Positions 1 to 9,941 of a stretch of DNA of 64,000 nucleotides are shown here, in pieces. The notes under the pieces were generated by a model. That model ran no database searches and was not told the DNA's origin. It worked only from the letters and a program-made list of their open reading frames with translations. This DNA is from Altericroceibacterium indicum (lineage in GTDB: Bacteria; Pseudomonadota; Alphaproteobacteria; Sphingomonadales; Sphingomonadaceae): assembly GCF_009828105.1 (NCBI RefSeq), contig NZ_WTYQ01000001.1:496001-560000 (forward strand), written 5' to 3'. Numbering within the stretch: the stretch's first letter is position 1; every line of letters begins with the position of its first letter. The position numbers were made by a program, and so were the translations under genes.

Positions 1-152
1 GAGCAGATGGCGCGTTATTGGTGCGGGCGCGAAGGCATTCCTTTTCTGGGAATGGCTGACATCGGGCATGACCAAGCCAACAAAATCGTGCCATTCGGCC
101 TTGCAGGACGGGCGTCGTGCTCATAATCCGCCCCCAATATTAGGAGATTATC
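1..152. other. Upstream region of fabD, no gene seen
   Basis: No convincing coding sequence is visible before fabD; long reading frames crossing it on either strand are shadows of fabD. An AGGAGA ribosome binding site lies just before the fabD ATG. A weak promoter-like pair, TTGCAG at 101-106 and CATAAT at 122-127, has only 15 bp spacing, so it is a low-confidence guess. Confidence 0.4.
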
Positions 153-1091
153 ATGCGGGCATTCGTATTTCCGGGGCAAGGAAGCCAGAAAGTCGGCATG
201 GGCGCCGATCTTGCCCAAGCCAGCGCCTTTGCGCGCGAAGTGTTCGAAGAAGTGGATGAGGCTCTTTCGCAGAACCTCTCTAAAATCATGCGCGAAGGTT
301 CGGAAGAGGAACTGACCCTTACCGAAAATGCGCAGCCTGCGATTATGGCCAATGCCATTGCCACTTTGCGCGTTCTGGAAAAAGAATGCGGTGTGTTGCT
401 GGCCGATAAGGGCGATTGCGTCGCCGGGCATTCTCTCGGTGAATATACGGCGCTGTGTGCTGTGGGTGCGTTCTCTTTGAGCGATACGGCCAGGCTGCTT
501 AAGCTGCGTGGTCAGGCGATGCAGGCCGCTGTGCCGGTGGGTGAAGGTGCCATGGCGGCGCTTCTGGGGGCTGACATCGAAAAGGCGACTGCATTGGCCG
601 AAGCTGCGGCTGAAGGCCAGCTCTGTCAGATCGCCAATGACAATGATCCGGGGCAGGTGGTTCTGTCCGGCCACCGCGAAGCGATTGAGCGCGCCGTTGC
701 CATGGTGAAGGATCACGGGATCAAGCGCGGCGTGCTGCTGCCGGTTTCCGCACCTTTCCATTGCGAATTGATGAAGCCTGCTGCCGATGCGATGGCTGAG
801 GCGCTGGAAAAGACCCCGCCGCAACCTCTGCGCCTGCCGGTCTATTCCAATGTCACCGCTACGCTCACCAGCGACCCTGCGATTGAGCGTGATTTGCTGG
901 TTGAGCAGGTTTGCGGACGGGTGCGCTGGCGCGAAAGTGTGATCGCCATGCAGGCAGCGGATGTGAATGAGTTTATTGAACTTGGCGGCAAGGTGCTTGG
1001 GCCGATGATTGGTCGCACCGCGAAAGATGTAACAATTACCAGCGTCGTAACGATGGAACAGATCGAAGCGCTGGCAAAGGAGATTGGTTGA
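153..1091 (+). CDS. fabD: Malonyl-CoA:ACP transacylase FabD
   Basis: Transfers malonyl from CoA to acyl carrier protein, the entry step of fatty acid elongation in the cytoplasm. The 312-residue protein has the usual family length. It opens with the FPGQGSQ signature at residues 6-12, carries the nucleophile motif GHSLGE with Ser94, and has the catalytic histidine in PFHCELM at His203. The ATG at 153 follows a good AGGAGA site. Its stop codon overlaps the fabG start by one base (TGATG), so the two are translationally coupled. Nothing odd is seen. Confidence 0.97.
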   Translation: MRAFVFPGQGSQKVGMGADLAQASAFAREVFEEVDEALSQNLSKIMREGSEEELTLTENAQPAIMANAIATLRVLEKECGVLLADKGDCVAGHSLGEYTALCAVGAFSLSDTARLLKLRGQAMQAAVPVGEGAMAALLGADIEKATALAEAAAEGQLCQIANDNDPGQVVLSGHREAIERAVAMVKDHGIKRGVLLPVSAPFHCELMKPAADAMAEALEKTPPQPLRLPVYSNVTATLTSDPAIERDLLVEQVCGRVRWRESVIAMQAADVNEFIELGGKVLGPMIGRTAKDVTITSVVTMEQIEALAKEIG

Positions 1092-1843
1092 TGTTTGATC
1101 TTACTGGCATGACTGCCCTTGTAACCGGCGCCAGTGGCGGCATCGGTTCATCCATCGCTCGTAGCCTTGCAGCACAGGGTGCGCGGCTGGCGCTGTCTGG
1201 CTCCAATGCTGACAAATTGCGTGCCTTCCGTGAGGAGCTGAATGATGAATTTGGCCATGACCACGTCGAGATCACCTGCAACCTATCCGATTCAGAACAG
1301 GTTGATGGACTGGTTCCAGCGGCGGTCGATACGCTCGGCAAGCTCGATATTCTGGTGAACAATGCTGGCATCACGCGCGATAATCTGGCGATGCGGATGA
1401 AGGATGAAGAATTTGATGCTGTCATCAAGATTAACCTTGAAGCCGCTTTCCGCCTGATGCGCGCGGCGACCCGCCCGATGATGAAAGCGCGCTTTGGCCG
1501 CATGATCAACATCACCAGTGTGGTGGGGGCAACCGGCAATCCGGGTCAGGCCAATTACGCCGCGGCCAAGGCAGGGCTTGTGGGCATGTCCAAATCCTTG
1601 GCGCAGGAACTGGCTGCGCGTGGGATTACGGTGAACTGCGTGGCTCCGGGCTTTATCCGCACCGCGATGACTGATGTTCTGCCAGATGCACAGAAAGAAG
1701 CGCTGAACGCCCGCATTCCGATGGGGCGCATGGGCGAAGGCGATGATATTGGCGCCGCTGTTGCCTATCTCGCATCGAAAGAAGCGGGTTACATGACCGG
1801 CCAGACACTGCATGTGAACGGCGGCATGGCCATGTTTGCCTGA
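1091..1843 (+). CDS. fabG: 3-oxoacyl-ACP reductase FabG
   Basis: NADPH-dependent reduction of 3-oxoacyl-ACP in fatty acid elongation. The 250-residue short-chain dehydrogenase has the cofactor motif TGASGGIG near residues 12-19, the NNAG motif, and the catalytic Tyr156 and Lys160 in YAAAK. The C-terminal region HVNGGMAM is typical of FabG. A TTG one codon earlier is possible, but the ATG at 1091 overlapping the fabD stop is preferred. Position after fabD supports FabG over other SDR functions. A terminator follows. Confidence 0.95.
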   Translation: MFDLTGMTALVTGASGGIGSSIARSLAAQGARLALSGSNADKLRAFREELNDEFGHDHVEITCNLSDSEQVDGLVPAAVDTLGKLDILVNNAGITRDNLAMRMKDEEFDAVIKINLEAAFRLMRAATRPMMKARFGRMINITSVVGATGNPGQANYAAAKAGLVGMSKSLAQELAARGITVNCVAPGFIRTAMTDVLPDAQKEALNARIPMGRMGEGDDIGAAVAYLASKEAGYMTGQTLHVNGGMAMFA

Positions 1844-1881
1844 GGCTTTGAGCCTTGGATTTGCTATTTGCTGACAAGGGG

Positions 1882-1914
1882 CCGGGCAGAAATAACGAGC
1901 TTTTGCCCGGTTTT
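1882..1914 (+). terminator. Terminator after fabDG
   Basis: CCGGGCA at 1882-1888 pairs with TGCCCGG at 1904-1910 and is followed by TTTT. The loop is 15 bases, rather long. Its placement 40 bp after fabG fits factor-independent termination. Confidence 0.65.
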
Positions 1915-2045
1915 ATCCCCAGTTTCGCGTCGCGCCTTACGGTTCACCCTTGCCGCGCGAAGCACTGGCGGTAAGAATTACAGGCGAACTATCCGGCGTT
2001 CACACGCGATTCCGCTAAGGGGCGCATGAGGGGAATGAGAGTATT

Positions 2046-3173
2046 ATGAAGGCCACCATCGAACGCGCGACGCTGCTTCGCTGTCTGTCTCACGTCCAGT
2101 CGGTGGTGGAGCGGCGCAACACGATCCCTATTCTGTCCAATGTGCTGATTGAAGCGGACAGCAGTGGGATGCTCAAGATCATGGCAACCGATCTTGATCT
2201 TCAGGTCGTGGAAAGCCTCTCCGCCGTTTCGGTTGAGACGGCCGGTGCGATTACTGTTTCGGCGCATCTCCTGTTTGATATTGCCCGCAAGCTGCCCGAT
2301 GGCAGCCAGGTGAGCATGGAAACGGCTGATAACCGCATGACGGTGAAGGCCGGGCGCAGCCGTTTCTCGCTGCCCACGCTCCCACGCGATGATTTCCCGA
2401 CCATCGTGGAAGGTGATCTGCCAACCAGCTTCGAGCTTCCAGCGAAGAAGCTTGCCGAACTGATTGACCGCACGCGCTTTGCCATCTCGACCGAAGAAAC
2501 CCGTTACTATCTGAACGGCATTTTCCTTCACGTCGCAGAAGATGAAGAACCTGTGCTGAAAGCTGCGGCCACCGATGGTCACCGCCTTGCGCGCTTCACT
2601 CTGCCACGCCCCGAAGGCGCAGAGGGAATGCCCGACGTGATCGTGCCGCGCAAAGCTGTGGCAGAACTGCGCAAACTGCTTGAAGAAGCACTCGACGGTA
2701 ATGTGGCCATCGAATTGTCGGCCAGCAAGATCCGCTTCTCCATGGGCGGGGAAGGCGGCGTTGTGCTGACGTCCAAGCTGATTGACGGCACATTCCCCGA
2801 TTACAGCCGCGTTATCCCAACCGGTAACGACAAATTGCTGAAAGTCGATCCGCGCAGCCTCTATGACGGTGTGGACCGTGTGGCGACCATCGCCACCGAA
2901 AAGACCCGTGCTGTAAAGATGGGCCTCGATCAGGACCGGGTGACGCTCTCTGTCTCCTCACCTGACAACGGCACGGCCGCTGAAGAAGTGCCGGCGGATT
3001 ATTCAGCCGAAGGCTTCGAAATCGGCTTCAATGCCAATTATCTCAAAGACATTCTCGGCCAGATCGAAGGGGACAGCGTTGAGCTGCATCTCGCTGATCC
3101 GGGCGCGCCGACACTGATCCGTCAGAATGATAAGAGCCAGGCACTCTATGTTCTGATGCCAATGCGTGTCTGA
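2046..3173 (+). CDS. dnaN: DNA polymerase III beta sliding clamp DnaN
   Basis: Ring-shaped processivity clamp for DNA polymerase III. The 375-residue protein matches the family length of three similar clamp domains. Recognisable features are the N-terminal segment RRNTIPILSNVLI, ATDLDLQV, ATDGHRLA in the middle domain, and the C-terminal end YVLMPMRV, typical of DnaN. A GGGGAATGAGAG stretch precedes the ATG. The gene is not next to dnaA or recF here; fabG lies upstream. Two hairpins follow it. Confidence 0.97.
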   Translation: MKATIERATLLRCLSHVQSVVERRNTIPILSNVLIEADSSGMLKIMATDLDLQVVESLSAVSVETAGAITVSAHLLFDIARKLPDGSQVSMETADNRMTVKAGRSRFSLPTLPRDDFPTIVEGDLPTSFELPAKKLAELIDRTRFAISTEETRYYLNGIFLHVAEDEEPVLKAAATDGHRLARFTLPRPEGAEGMPDVIVPRKAVAELRKLLEEALDGNVAIELSASKIRFSMGGEGGVVLTSKLIDGTFPDYSRVIPTGNDKLLKVDPRSLYDGVDRVATIATEKTRAVKMGLDQDRVTLSVSSPDNGTAAEEVPADYSAEGFEIGFNANYLKDILGQIEGDSVELHLADPGAPTLIRQNDKSQALYVLMPMRV

Positions 3174-3183
3174 TGAACAGGTA

Positions 3184-3263
3184 GGCAGGCTTTTGCCCTG
3201 CCGATTGCAAAAGCCTTGCGGCTTTCCTCGCTGACTTTGGCAGTGGGCTGCTCGGCTTTTGCA
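3184..3263 (+). terminator. Nested hairpins after dnaN
   Basis: GGCAGG at 3184-3189 pairs with CCTGCC at 3197-3202. Next, AAAGCC at 3210-3215 pairs with GGCTTT at 3220-3225. A larger 10-bp perfect inverted repeat, TGCAAAAGCC at 3206-3215 and GGCTTTTGCA at 3254-3263, offers an alternative fold. No T-run follows, so this may be a terminator of another kind or a structured RNA end. Confidence 0.4.
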
Positions 3264-3793
3264 CTATTGGGCTGGGAACGGCGTAATTTGACGGCATCTG
3301 CTGTGATAGGGGAAAACGGAAGCGCTTTTTCCTGATCGGGATGGGGCACTGGACTCGTTTTTGTGGTTTTGTGCTCTCAAACAGGCGAGGCATCATCGCC
3401 ACATTTCACTCAACCATTCTTTGCAATCAGGATATTTGTCTTACCGCAATGCGGTTTGCGCATTTGTATCTATTTACCCCTTTACAACGTCCCTCTGTGC
3501 AGTGGTCTGCATAGAGGCTTTACGCATGATACCAATTAATCAAAATAGCGGGGTTTTTCTGCTCAGAAATTAAGCTTTCGTAGTGCACTGGGTTGAGGTT
3601 TCAGGCGCAAAACTTTTACGCAAAAAAACGGTTGAAAAAACTAAATTTTGTGCCTTCATTCAGTAATTTGGCATTGTTAATGCGCTGGAGCTGAAGATGT
3701 GTACCGTGGGACCTTTTGCGACAGGTATCTGCATAGTCTTTTAAGCAAATATCAGTTAACCTTTTTTCAAAGATACTGGTCCAGTTGAGCCAT
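3264..3793. other. Long AT-richer gap before c-di-GMP gene
   Basis: About 530 bases with no credible gene. A 70-codon frame at 3361-3573 has no recognisable motif or ribosome binding site. The stretch from about 3400 to 3790 is visibly richer in A and T than the flanking genes and probably contains the promoter of the following cyclic-di-GMP gene. No specific promoter could be picked with confidence. Confidence 0.4.
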
Positions 3794-6553
3794 ATGGCAT
3801 TCAGCGCGGCACATGAGAAAAATCAGCATGATGATGCTGCACCCGCAATAGAATTGGGGCGTGATATGCGCCCCGCAAGCCTTAAGGCCGTTCCTGCCGA
3901 AATGGCAGACACGCAGAGCATAGATTCCCCGGATGAGGGCGTCCCCTCTCCGGGTATTGACCGCCGCCGTAACCGGAGCCGTCAATCGGCTTCCAGTCCG
4001 ATGACGGGCCTTCTCAAAAGATCTTGGGTGCCACGTACCTGGCCTATTGTTGTCGGTATTATGTCAGCAACAGTCCTTGTCGCGATGTTGATGACCGGGT
4101 CTTTCCCGCCAAAGGCTGCACTCATCCCTTTAGGCCTGGCTCTGCTCACCGGCGCAGGTATGCAACTTGCATTTGTTGCAATTGGGGAAGGCAATGGGCG
4201 GTGGTTCGCGAAATATTCAGCCATCGCCCTGACAATCGTTCTGCCCAACTTGCTTTACGGCTTGGGAATGACGGTTTGGGTAACAGGGGGCATGCTGACC
4301 TGGCCAGTGGTGATCACAGCCATTGTATGCGTCGGCACCTCTGCCTCCATATGTCTGAGGCGATTTCCGGCACTTATCTTCGTTGTATCGGCATCCCTTT
4401 GGTTGCCGGTGATCATGGCATTTCCAACCTGGTCAGCCTTTTGCGCTTTGTTTCTGGCCATGGTGACCACTTTGATCGTCGCGCGCCGCCAGATCCGTAT
4501 AGACCGGCAGGAAGCAAACCAGGTCGCAGCAGTAGACCGTTTGCGTCAGCGCGCGCAGGACATTCTGACCGATTACGAAGACACAGGACAGGGCTGGTTC
4601 TGGGAAACTGACCGGCGCGGCCAATTCACCTATATTTCAGAGCCTGTTTCGCAGATGCTTGGCTATGATGCTGATGATCTGATCGGCCGCCCGCTGACTG
4701 AAATTTTTGATCTTGGCGATCATTCGCGCACCGGGGAACGGACCTTGATGTTCCATCTGGCGGCGCGTTCATCCTTTCAGGAACTTCCGGTTCGCGCGGC
4801 GATCCTTGGGGAAGAACGCTGGTGGTCGGTAAGTGGCCGGCCGAGTTTTGATGAATATAATAATTTCACCGGTTTTAGAGGGTCCGGAACAGACCTCACC
4901 GAAAAACAGCGCAATCAGCAATGGGCGGCAAGGCTGGCGCATTACGATTCGCTTACCGGCCTTGCCAATCGTTTGCAGATATCTCAATCGCTCAACAAGA
5001 TTTTGGCGATGCCAATCGAAGCGGATCGATGCTGCACCCTGATGCTGCTTGATCTCGACCGGTTCAAACAGGTGAATGATACGCTGGGGCATCCCGCTGG
5101 CGACGAACTCTTGAAGCAGGTTGCGCAAAGGCTTGAGAATGGCGCAGGCCGGGTGGGGCAGGTGGGCCGTATCGGGGGCGATGAATTCGCGGTTATCATT
5201 CCGGGCCAGGTCCCTAAGGAAAGCGCGGTGACACTGGCCAAGGAAATAATACGATCGATCAGCCAACCCTATATGATTGATGGGCAGCGCGTGGTCATTG
5301 GTACGTCCATCGGTATTGCAACCTCACCAACCGATGCTGTGGCCCGCGAAGGTCTGGTGCGCAATGCCGATCTGGCGCTTTATGCGGCCAAGGGGGCAGG
5401 GCGGTGTAACTATTACTTTTACGCTCCCAACCTCCACACGGAAGCCAAAGAGCGCCGTGCGCTTGAGATGGATTTGCGTGCGGCGATTACCTCAGGCGAT
5501 CTGCAATTGCATTATCAACCGATCGTAGCAGTAGCGACAGAAGAAATTACCGGGTTTGAGGCATTGTTGCGCTGGAAGCACCATGAGCGTGGCTGGATTT
5601 CTCCGGATACATTTGTTCCATTGGCGGAAGATAAGGGCCTGATTTCATTGATTGGCGATTGGGCATTGAAAGCGGCATGTCACGACCTTGCCAAATGGCC
5701 TGAACATATTCGCGTGGCGGTTAACATCTCCCAATTGCAATTCGCCAACCCTCATCTTCCCGCTATTGTTGCCAATACCTTAGCCCAGACTGGCATTGAT
5801 CCCTCACGTCTTGAACTGGAAATTACCGAAAGCGTCTTTCTGAATGATAATGGCGGCGCCACCGCCATGTTCGCTTCGCTCAAGCGCCTAGGTGTGCGGC
5901 TGGTTCTGGATGACTTTGGGACAGGGTATTCCTCGCTCGGCCATATTCAGCGCGCGCCTTTTGACAGGATCAAAATTGATCGGAACTTCCTGCGTGAAGC
6001 CACGCAAGAAGGGAGCCGCAACGGTGCGATCATTGCCGCGATCACCAGTCTTGGGGCGGCTCTCGATATGGAAACGACCGCAGAGGGGGTGGAAACCTTT
6101 GAGGAGCTTGAGCTCATCCGAATGCATGGCTGCAGCCATGTGCAAGGCTTCATCTATGAACCCGCGCTAGATCGTGAGGCGGCGACAGCGCGTCTCGCCT
6201 CCGGACTGACCGCTGTGGTTCAGGGGGACAATGCCCACAAATCCAAGCCTCACCGGAATGTTTGCCGGGTCGTGCTCGAAAATGGTGGTCAGCGTTATAA
6301 TGCAACATTGCGTAATCTCTCTCGCAGTGGGGCATTGATAGAGGGGTTGTGGAATGTGCCGCCCCAAACGACCTTCACTTTGTATTTTTCCGAGGGTGTT
6401 GGCGTGAAGGTGACGTCACGATGGTGCCAGGAGGATATGATCGGCGTGGAATTTGCCACCCACATCAATATCGGTGCAGACGGCAAGCCCATCATCAGTG
6501 GTGCAGCGGTGAATGTCCCCAGAGGGGCCCCTGCGATGCAGGTTGCGGGCTGA
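3794..6553 (+). CDS. Membrane PAS-GGDEF-EAL-PilZ protein
   Basis: Probable bifunctional cyclic-di-GMP enzyme of the inner membrane. From an ATG at 3794 it has 919 residues. In order: a charged N-terminus, about five or six membrane segments (roughly 80-210), a PAS domain (about 255-365), a GGDEF domain with intact RIGGDEF (GGDEF 461-465), an EAL domain with EAL at 589-591, TESV and DDFGTG (Asp706, Asp707), and a C-terminal PilZ domain. PilZ carries both binding motifs, RNVCR (821-825) and NLSRSG (841-846). All catalytic motifs look intact, so both synthesis and hydrolysis are possible, with product sensing in the same chain. A TTG at 3785 is an alternative start. Confidence 0.92.
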   Translation: MAFSAAHEKNQHDDAAPAIELGRDMRPASLKAVPAEMADTQSIDSPDEGVPSPGIDRRRNRSRQSASSPMTGLLKRSWVPRTWPIVVGIMSATVLVAMLMTGSFPPKAALIPLGLALLTGAGMQLAFVAIGEGNGRWFAKYSAIALTIVLPNLLYGLGMTVWVTGGMLTWPVVITAIVCVGTSASICLRRFPALIFVVSASLWLPVIMAFPTWSAFCALFLAMVTTLIVARRQIRIDRQEANQVAAVDRLRQRAQDILTDYEDTGQGWFWETDRRGQFTYISEPVSQMLGYDADDLIGRPLTEIFDLGDHSRTGERTLMFHLAARSSFQELPVRAAILGEERWWSVSGRPSFDEYNNFTGFRGSGTDLTEKQRNQQWAARLAHYDSLTGLANRLQISQSLNKILAMPIEADRCCTLMLLDLDRFKQVNDTLGHPAGDELLKQVAQRLENGAGRVGQVGRIGGDEFAVIIPGQVPKESAVTLAKEIIRSISQPYMIDGQRVVIGTSIGIATSPTDAVAREGLVRNADLALYAAKGAGRCNYYFYAPNLHTEAKERRALEMDLRAAITSGDLQLHYQPIVAVATEEITGFEALLRWKHHERGWISPDTFVPLAEDKGLISLIGDWALKAACHDLAKWPEHIRVAVNISQLQFANPHLPAIVANTLAQTGIDPSRLELEITESVFLNDNGGATAMFASLKRLGVRLVLDDFGTGYSSLGHIQRAPFDRIKIDRNFLREATQEGSRNGAIIAAITSLGAALDMETTAEGVETFEELELIRMHGCSHVQGFIYEPALDREAATARLASGLTAVVQGDNAHKSKPHRNVCRVVLENGGQRYNATLRNLSRSGALIEGLWNVPPQTTFTLYFSEGVGVKVTSRWCQEDMIGVEFATHINIGADGKPIISGAAVNVPRGAPAMQVAG

Positions 6554-6639
6554 AATACACACCGGGAAATCGTGCGTAACCTCCCGTGGAGTGCATTTGC
6601 TATGCTGACAGCGGCGGCAGGGCAAGCTAGAGGGCCGGG

Positions 6640-8442
6640 ATGACCGAACTTTCGCTGATCCGTAACTTTTCGATTATCGCCCATATTGACCATGGGAAAA
6701 GCACCCTTGCCGATCGCTTGATTCAAGTGACCGGGGGCATGACCGAGCGTGAGCTTAAGGAGCAGGTGCTCGATAATATGGATATTGAGCGTGAGCGCGG
6801 GATCACGATCAAAGCACAGACCGTGCGGCTCGATTACACCGCATCTGATGGCAAGACCTATGAGCTGAACCTCATGGATACACCGGGCCATGTCGATTTC
6901 GCCTATGAAGTGTCGCGCAGCCTTGCTGCTTGTGAAGGCGCTTTGCTGGTGGTCGATGCGGCGCAGGGCGTGGAAGCGCAGACGCTTGCCAATGTCTATC
7001 AGTCGATCGAACATGACCATGAGATCGTGCCGGTCATCAATAAGATCGATCTGCCTGCGGCTGAACCTGAAAAGGTGAAGGCCGAAATCGAAGAGGTGAT
7101 CGGGCTTGATGCAAGCGATGCGGTGATGACATCAGCCAAATCAGGCATTGGCATCGAAGAAGTGCTCGAAGCCATTGTGCAGCGCATTCCGCCACCTCAG
7201 GGTGACCGCGACAAGCCCTTGAAAGCTATGCTGGTGGATAGCTGGTATGATCCCTATCTGGGTGTGGTCATTCTCGTCCGCGTGATGGATGGGGTGATGA
7301 AGAAGGGCCAGCAAATCAAATTCATGCAAGGCGGCACGGTTCATCTGGTGGACCGGGTTGGCTGTATGCGCCCGAAAATCGAGCAATTACCGGAACTCGG
7401 ACCGGGTGAGATTGGCTTTATCACCGCACAGATCAAGGAAGTGGAGCAGGCCAAGGTTGGTGACACGATCACGCTCGCCAAGGGCGGAGCGACTGAAGCG
7501 CTGCCGGGCTATAAAGAAGTGCAATCTGTGGTTTTCTGCGGGCTGTTTCCGGTTGATGCTGCGGATTTCGAGAAGCTTCGGGAATCGATCGGCAAGCTTC
7601 GCCTCAACGACGCCAGCTTTACCTTCGAAATGGAAAATTCAGCGGCCCTCGGCTTCGGCTTCCGCTGCGGTTTCCTGGGGCTGCTCCATCTAGAAATCAT
7701 TCAGGAGCGCCTGACGCGCGAATATGATCTCGATCTGATCACCACGGCTCCGTCCGTTGTCTATCGCTTGACGATGACAGATGGCAGCACGCAGGAATTG
7801 CACAATCCTGCTGATATGCCCGATCCGGTGAAGATCGATACTATGGAAGAACCGTGGATCAAGGCCACGATCTATACGCCGGACGAGCACTTGGGCAGTA
7901 TTTTGAAGCTGTGCCAGGATCGCCGGGGCATCCAGCTTGATCTCACCTATGTCGGTGGGCGCGCTCAGGTGGTTTATGAATTGCCGCTCAATGAAGTGGT
8001 GTTCGACTTTTATGATCGGTTGAAGAGCATTTCACGCGGCTATGCCAGCTTCGATTATGAACAGATTGGCCTGCGCGAAGGCGATCTGGTGATGATGAAC
8101 ATTTTGGTGAACAACGAGCCAGTCGATGCCTTGAGCATGGTGGTGCATCGCAGTCAGGCCGATCCGCGTGGCCGCGCGCTGTGTGAGCGGCTGAAGGATC
8201 TGATCCCCCGGCACATGTTCAAGATCCCCATTCAGGCTGCGATTGGCGCAAAGGTTATTGCCCGTGAAACCATCAGCGCTATGCGTAAGGATGTGACCGC
8301 GAAATGCTATGGTGGCGATATTTCGCGTAAGAAGAAACTGCTGGAGAAGCAGAAAGAAGGTAAGAAGCGGATGCGCGAATATGGCAATGTGTCTATTCCG
8401 CAAGAAGCCTTCATTGCCGCTTTACGGATGGGTGACGAGTAA
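6640..8442 (+). CDS. lepA: Elongation factor 4 (LepA)
   Basis: Ribosome-associated GTPase that back-translocates or aids ribosome function. The 600 residues match the family. GTPase motifs are AHIDHGKST (G1), DTPGHVDF (G3) and NKID (G4). The LepA-specific C-terminal region is present, including [35 protein letters not shown] and the ending typical of the family. The ATG follows AGAGGGCCGGG. It stands alone, closed by a strong bidirectional terminator. Confidence 0.98.
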   Translation: MTELSLIRNFSIIAHIDHGKSTLADRLIQVTGGMTERELKEQVLDNMDIERERGITIKAQTVRLDYTASDGKTYELNLMDTPGHVDFAYEVSRSLAACEGALLVVDAAQGVEAQTLANVYQSIEHDHEIVPVINKIDLPAAEPEKVKAEIEEVIGLDASDAVMTSAKSGIGIEEVLEAIVQRIPPPQGDRDKPLKAMLVDSWYDPYLGVVILVRVMDGVMKKGQQIKFMQGGTVHLVDRVGCMRPKIEQLPELGPGEIGFITAQIKEVEQAKVGDTITLAKGGATEALPGYKEVQSVVFCGLFPVDAADFEKLRESIGKLRLNDASFTFEMENSAALGFGFRCGFLGLLHLEIIQERLTREYDLDLITTAPSVVYRLTMTDGSTQELHNPADMPDPVKIDTMEEPWIKATIYTPDEHLGSILKLCQDRRGIQLDLTYVGGRAQVVYELPLNEVVFDFYDRLKSISRGYASFDYEQIGLREGDLVMMNILVNNEPVDALSMVVHRSQADPRGRALCERLKDLIPRHMFKIPIQAAIGAKVIARETISAMRKDVTAKCYGGDISRKKKLLEKQKEGKKRMREYGNVSIPQEAFIAALRMGDE

Positions 8443-8501
8443 GCTGCCACACAGATTTCACCTGTCTAGCTGGCTGCTTATCAGTCAGGTTACGAGCTAA
8501 A

Positions 8502-8527
8502 AAAACGGGGCCGATTGGCCCCGTTTT
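8502..8527. terminator. Bidirectional terminator lepA / PEP-CTERM gene
   Basis: AAAACGGGGCC at 8502-8512 pairs perfectly with GGCCCCGTTTT at 8517-8527 around a GATT loop. A-run and T-run on the two sides let it serve the converging lepA and the PEP-CTERM gene. Confidence 0.92.
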
Positions 8528-8533
8528 ATTTGG

Positions 8534-9640
8534 TCAAGCAAATTTGCGGCGGCGTTGCCAGAAGAACAAGCCAGCGAGTGCGGCGCCGAAGAGAACTAGT
8601 GTGCCGGGTTCTGGAACGGGTGTGCCCCCGCCTGAAGAGGAACTGCTGGTGGAGGAAGAGCTGCTGCTCGATGTGGATGTTGAGCTGCTGCTGCTGCTGC
8701 CACTTGGTGGGATGTATCCGCCGGTGTAAGTACCGATGTGGAATTCACCATTCTGCTGGAGGTTGCCGAATACAGCCGAACCTTGAATATAGTTCGAAGT
8801 CGCTGCCGTGGCTTCGGGAGCCAATACAGAACCGCCCCAAGCCGTGCTGAGCGAAAGGGTCTTTGCTTCGTAGAAATTCCAGATGACGTGCTCCCCCAGA
8901 TTGTTGGTGCCGCCGAGGAAATTATCATTGAGATTGATATTCGCGCCGGAAACATTGACCACCACAGTATCCGCGCCGTTCAAATTGAATTGAATTTCGC
9001 CAATCTTGTCGAGGTCACCAGAGCTGATGTTGAACACAGCCACACCGTCAGCATTCGGCTTCGCATTGAACGTACCGCGGTTTCCGCTAATGCCAAGCGT
9101 GCTGTTGGCAGGTTCAGTGCTCATCGAATAGGACAGATTTCCCATCGATGTTTCGATCAGGCTCTTTTGCTGCGTCAGGTTCTGCATAAAAGCAGGGTCT
9201 GAAGACGCCAGATCTGACTTCACTGTATTGCTGTTGACGTTGGTATTGCTGATCTTGCCGCCGACGAGAACAGTTTGCGGAGCACCATTGAGGTTGAATC
9301 CACTGTTCACATTACCACCAACAACCGCACCGGACCCATTGTTCAGGTTCTTATGGTTGCCAGTGACATTGCCCACCACCGTAAGGCCGGGCGTATCAGT
9401 AGGGGATGCTGGCAGCGGGCGGATGTTATAATTTGACGAATTGCCGGTGAGATTGCCGCCGACAAAGGTGCGTCCTTCCACTTCGGAAGAGGAATTGAGG
9501 TTGCCCAACACCACCAGGTTCCATGTCTTCAGCACATCCACACCGGAAATCAGTGAGGAAGATGATGCCATGGCTGGCGTTACGGCTAGGCTCAGAGCGA
9601 GTGCCGCAAGCGGCATGGCGGTGTGACGAAACTTGAACAC
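8534..9640 (-). CDS. Choice-of-anchor A PEP-CTERM surface protein
   Basis: Probably an exported surface or matrix protein processed by an exosortase. The preferred GTG start at 9640 gives 368 residues, has AAAGAGG 9 bases upstream and puts a clean signal peptide (ending in TPAMA) at the N-terminus. The body holds repeated 'VVGGNV' and 'VGGNLTGN' segments and an ILNLNG-type beta-rich pattern, typical of choice-of-anchor A proteins. A linker of almost pure serine (about 30 residues) precedes VPEPGTLVLFGAALAGL and a final QRRRK, the PEP-CTERM sorting tag. A longer frame to 9796 exists but has no good start. No exosortase is in the window. Confidence 0.85.
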   Translation of the reverse strand: MFKFRHTAMPLAALALSLAVTPAMASSSSLISGVDVLKTWNLVVLGNLNSSSEVEGRTFVGGNLTGNSSNYNIRPLPASPTDTPGLTVVGNVTGNHKNLNNGSGAVVGGNVNSGFNLNGAPQTVLVGGKISNTNVNSNTVKSDLASSDPAFMQNLTQQKSLIETSMGNLSYSMSTEPANSTLGISGNRGTFNAKPNADGVAVFNISSGDLDKIGEIQFNLNGADTVVVNVSGANINLNDNFLGGTNNLGEHVIWNFYEAKTLSLSTAWGGSVLAPEATAATSNYIQGSAVFGNLQQNGEFHIGTYTGGYIPPSGSSSSSSTSTSSSSSSSTSSSSSGGGTPVPEPGTLVLFGAALAGLFFWQRRRKFA

Positions 9641-9941
9641 GGACGGCAACCTCTTTCGGTGAAACTGAATGTGATGCTGTTCTAGCGGACGAACTTCTGA
9701 AATAGCACATACGGTTTGAATACGTTTCATTTCGAAACGATTAATGGTGAACCAAATGGTCTTTAATTCTCGTGTGTAGTACACGCAATATTTCATACCC
9801 CATGAAAAACAGTGGTTAAGATAGTTAACTTTTGGCTAGTTCTTGACGGGGTGCATTAACCAAGAAATTCAGCTGCTGAAATCGGCACCAATATTGTTGA
9901 GAGAAAAGAGCTTTTTGGAGCAATCATGATGCAGGAATCGC
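9641..9941. other. Promoter region of PEP-CTERM gene
   Basis: 301 bases without a gene between the PEP-CTERM gene start and the TetR gene stop. It is AT-rich. An inverted repeat, CGTTTC at 9723-9728 and GAAACG at 9734-9739, lies about 85-100 bp upstream of the proposed start, and CGTGT-N5-ACACG lies at 9771-9785. Either could be a regulator site; this is inference. Confidence 0.4.

Noticed and set aside
15-824. 269-codon minus-strand frame over fabD
   Set aside because: fabD is certain here by motif; the antisense frame has no known pattern.
3361-3573. Possible 70-residue gene in the dnaN gap
   Set aside because: No ribosome binding site, no recognisable motif, biased composition.
8643-8700. 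Trinucleotide run in the serine linker as a repeat array or CRISPR
   Set aside because: It is in frame coding for serine in the PEP-CTERM protein; no spacers exist.
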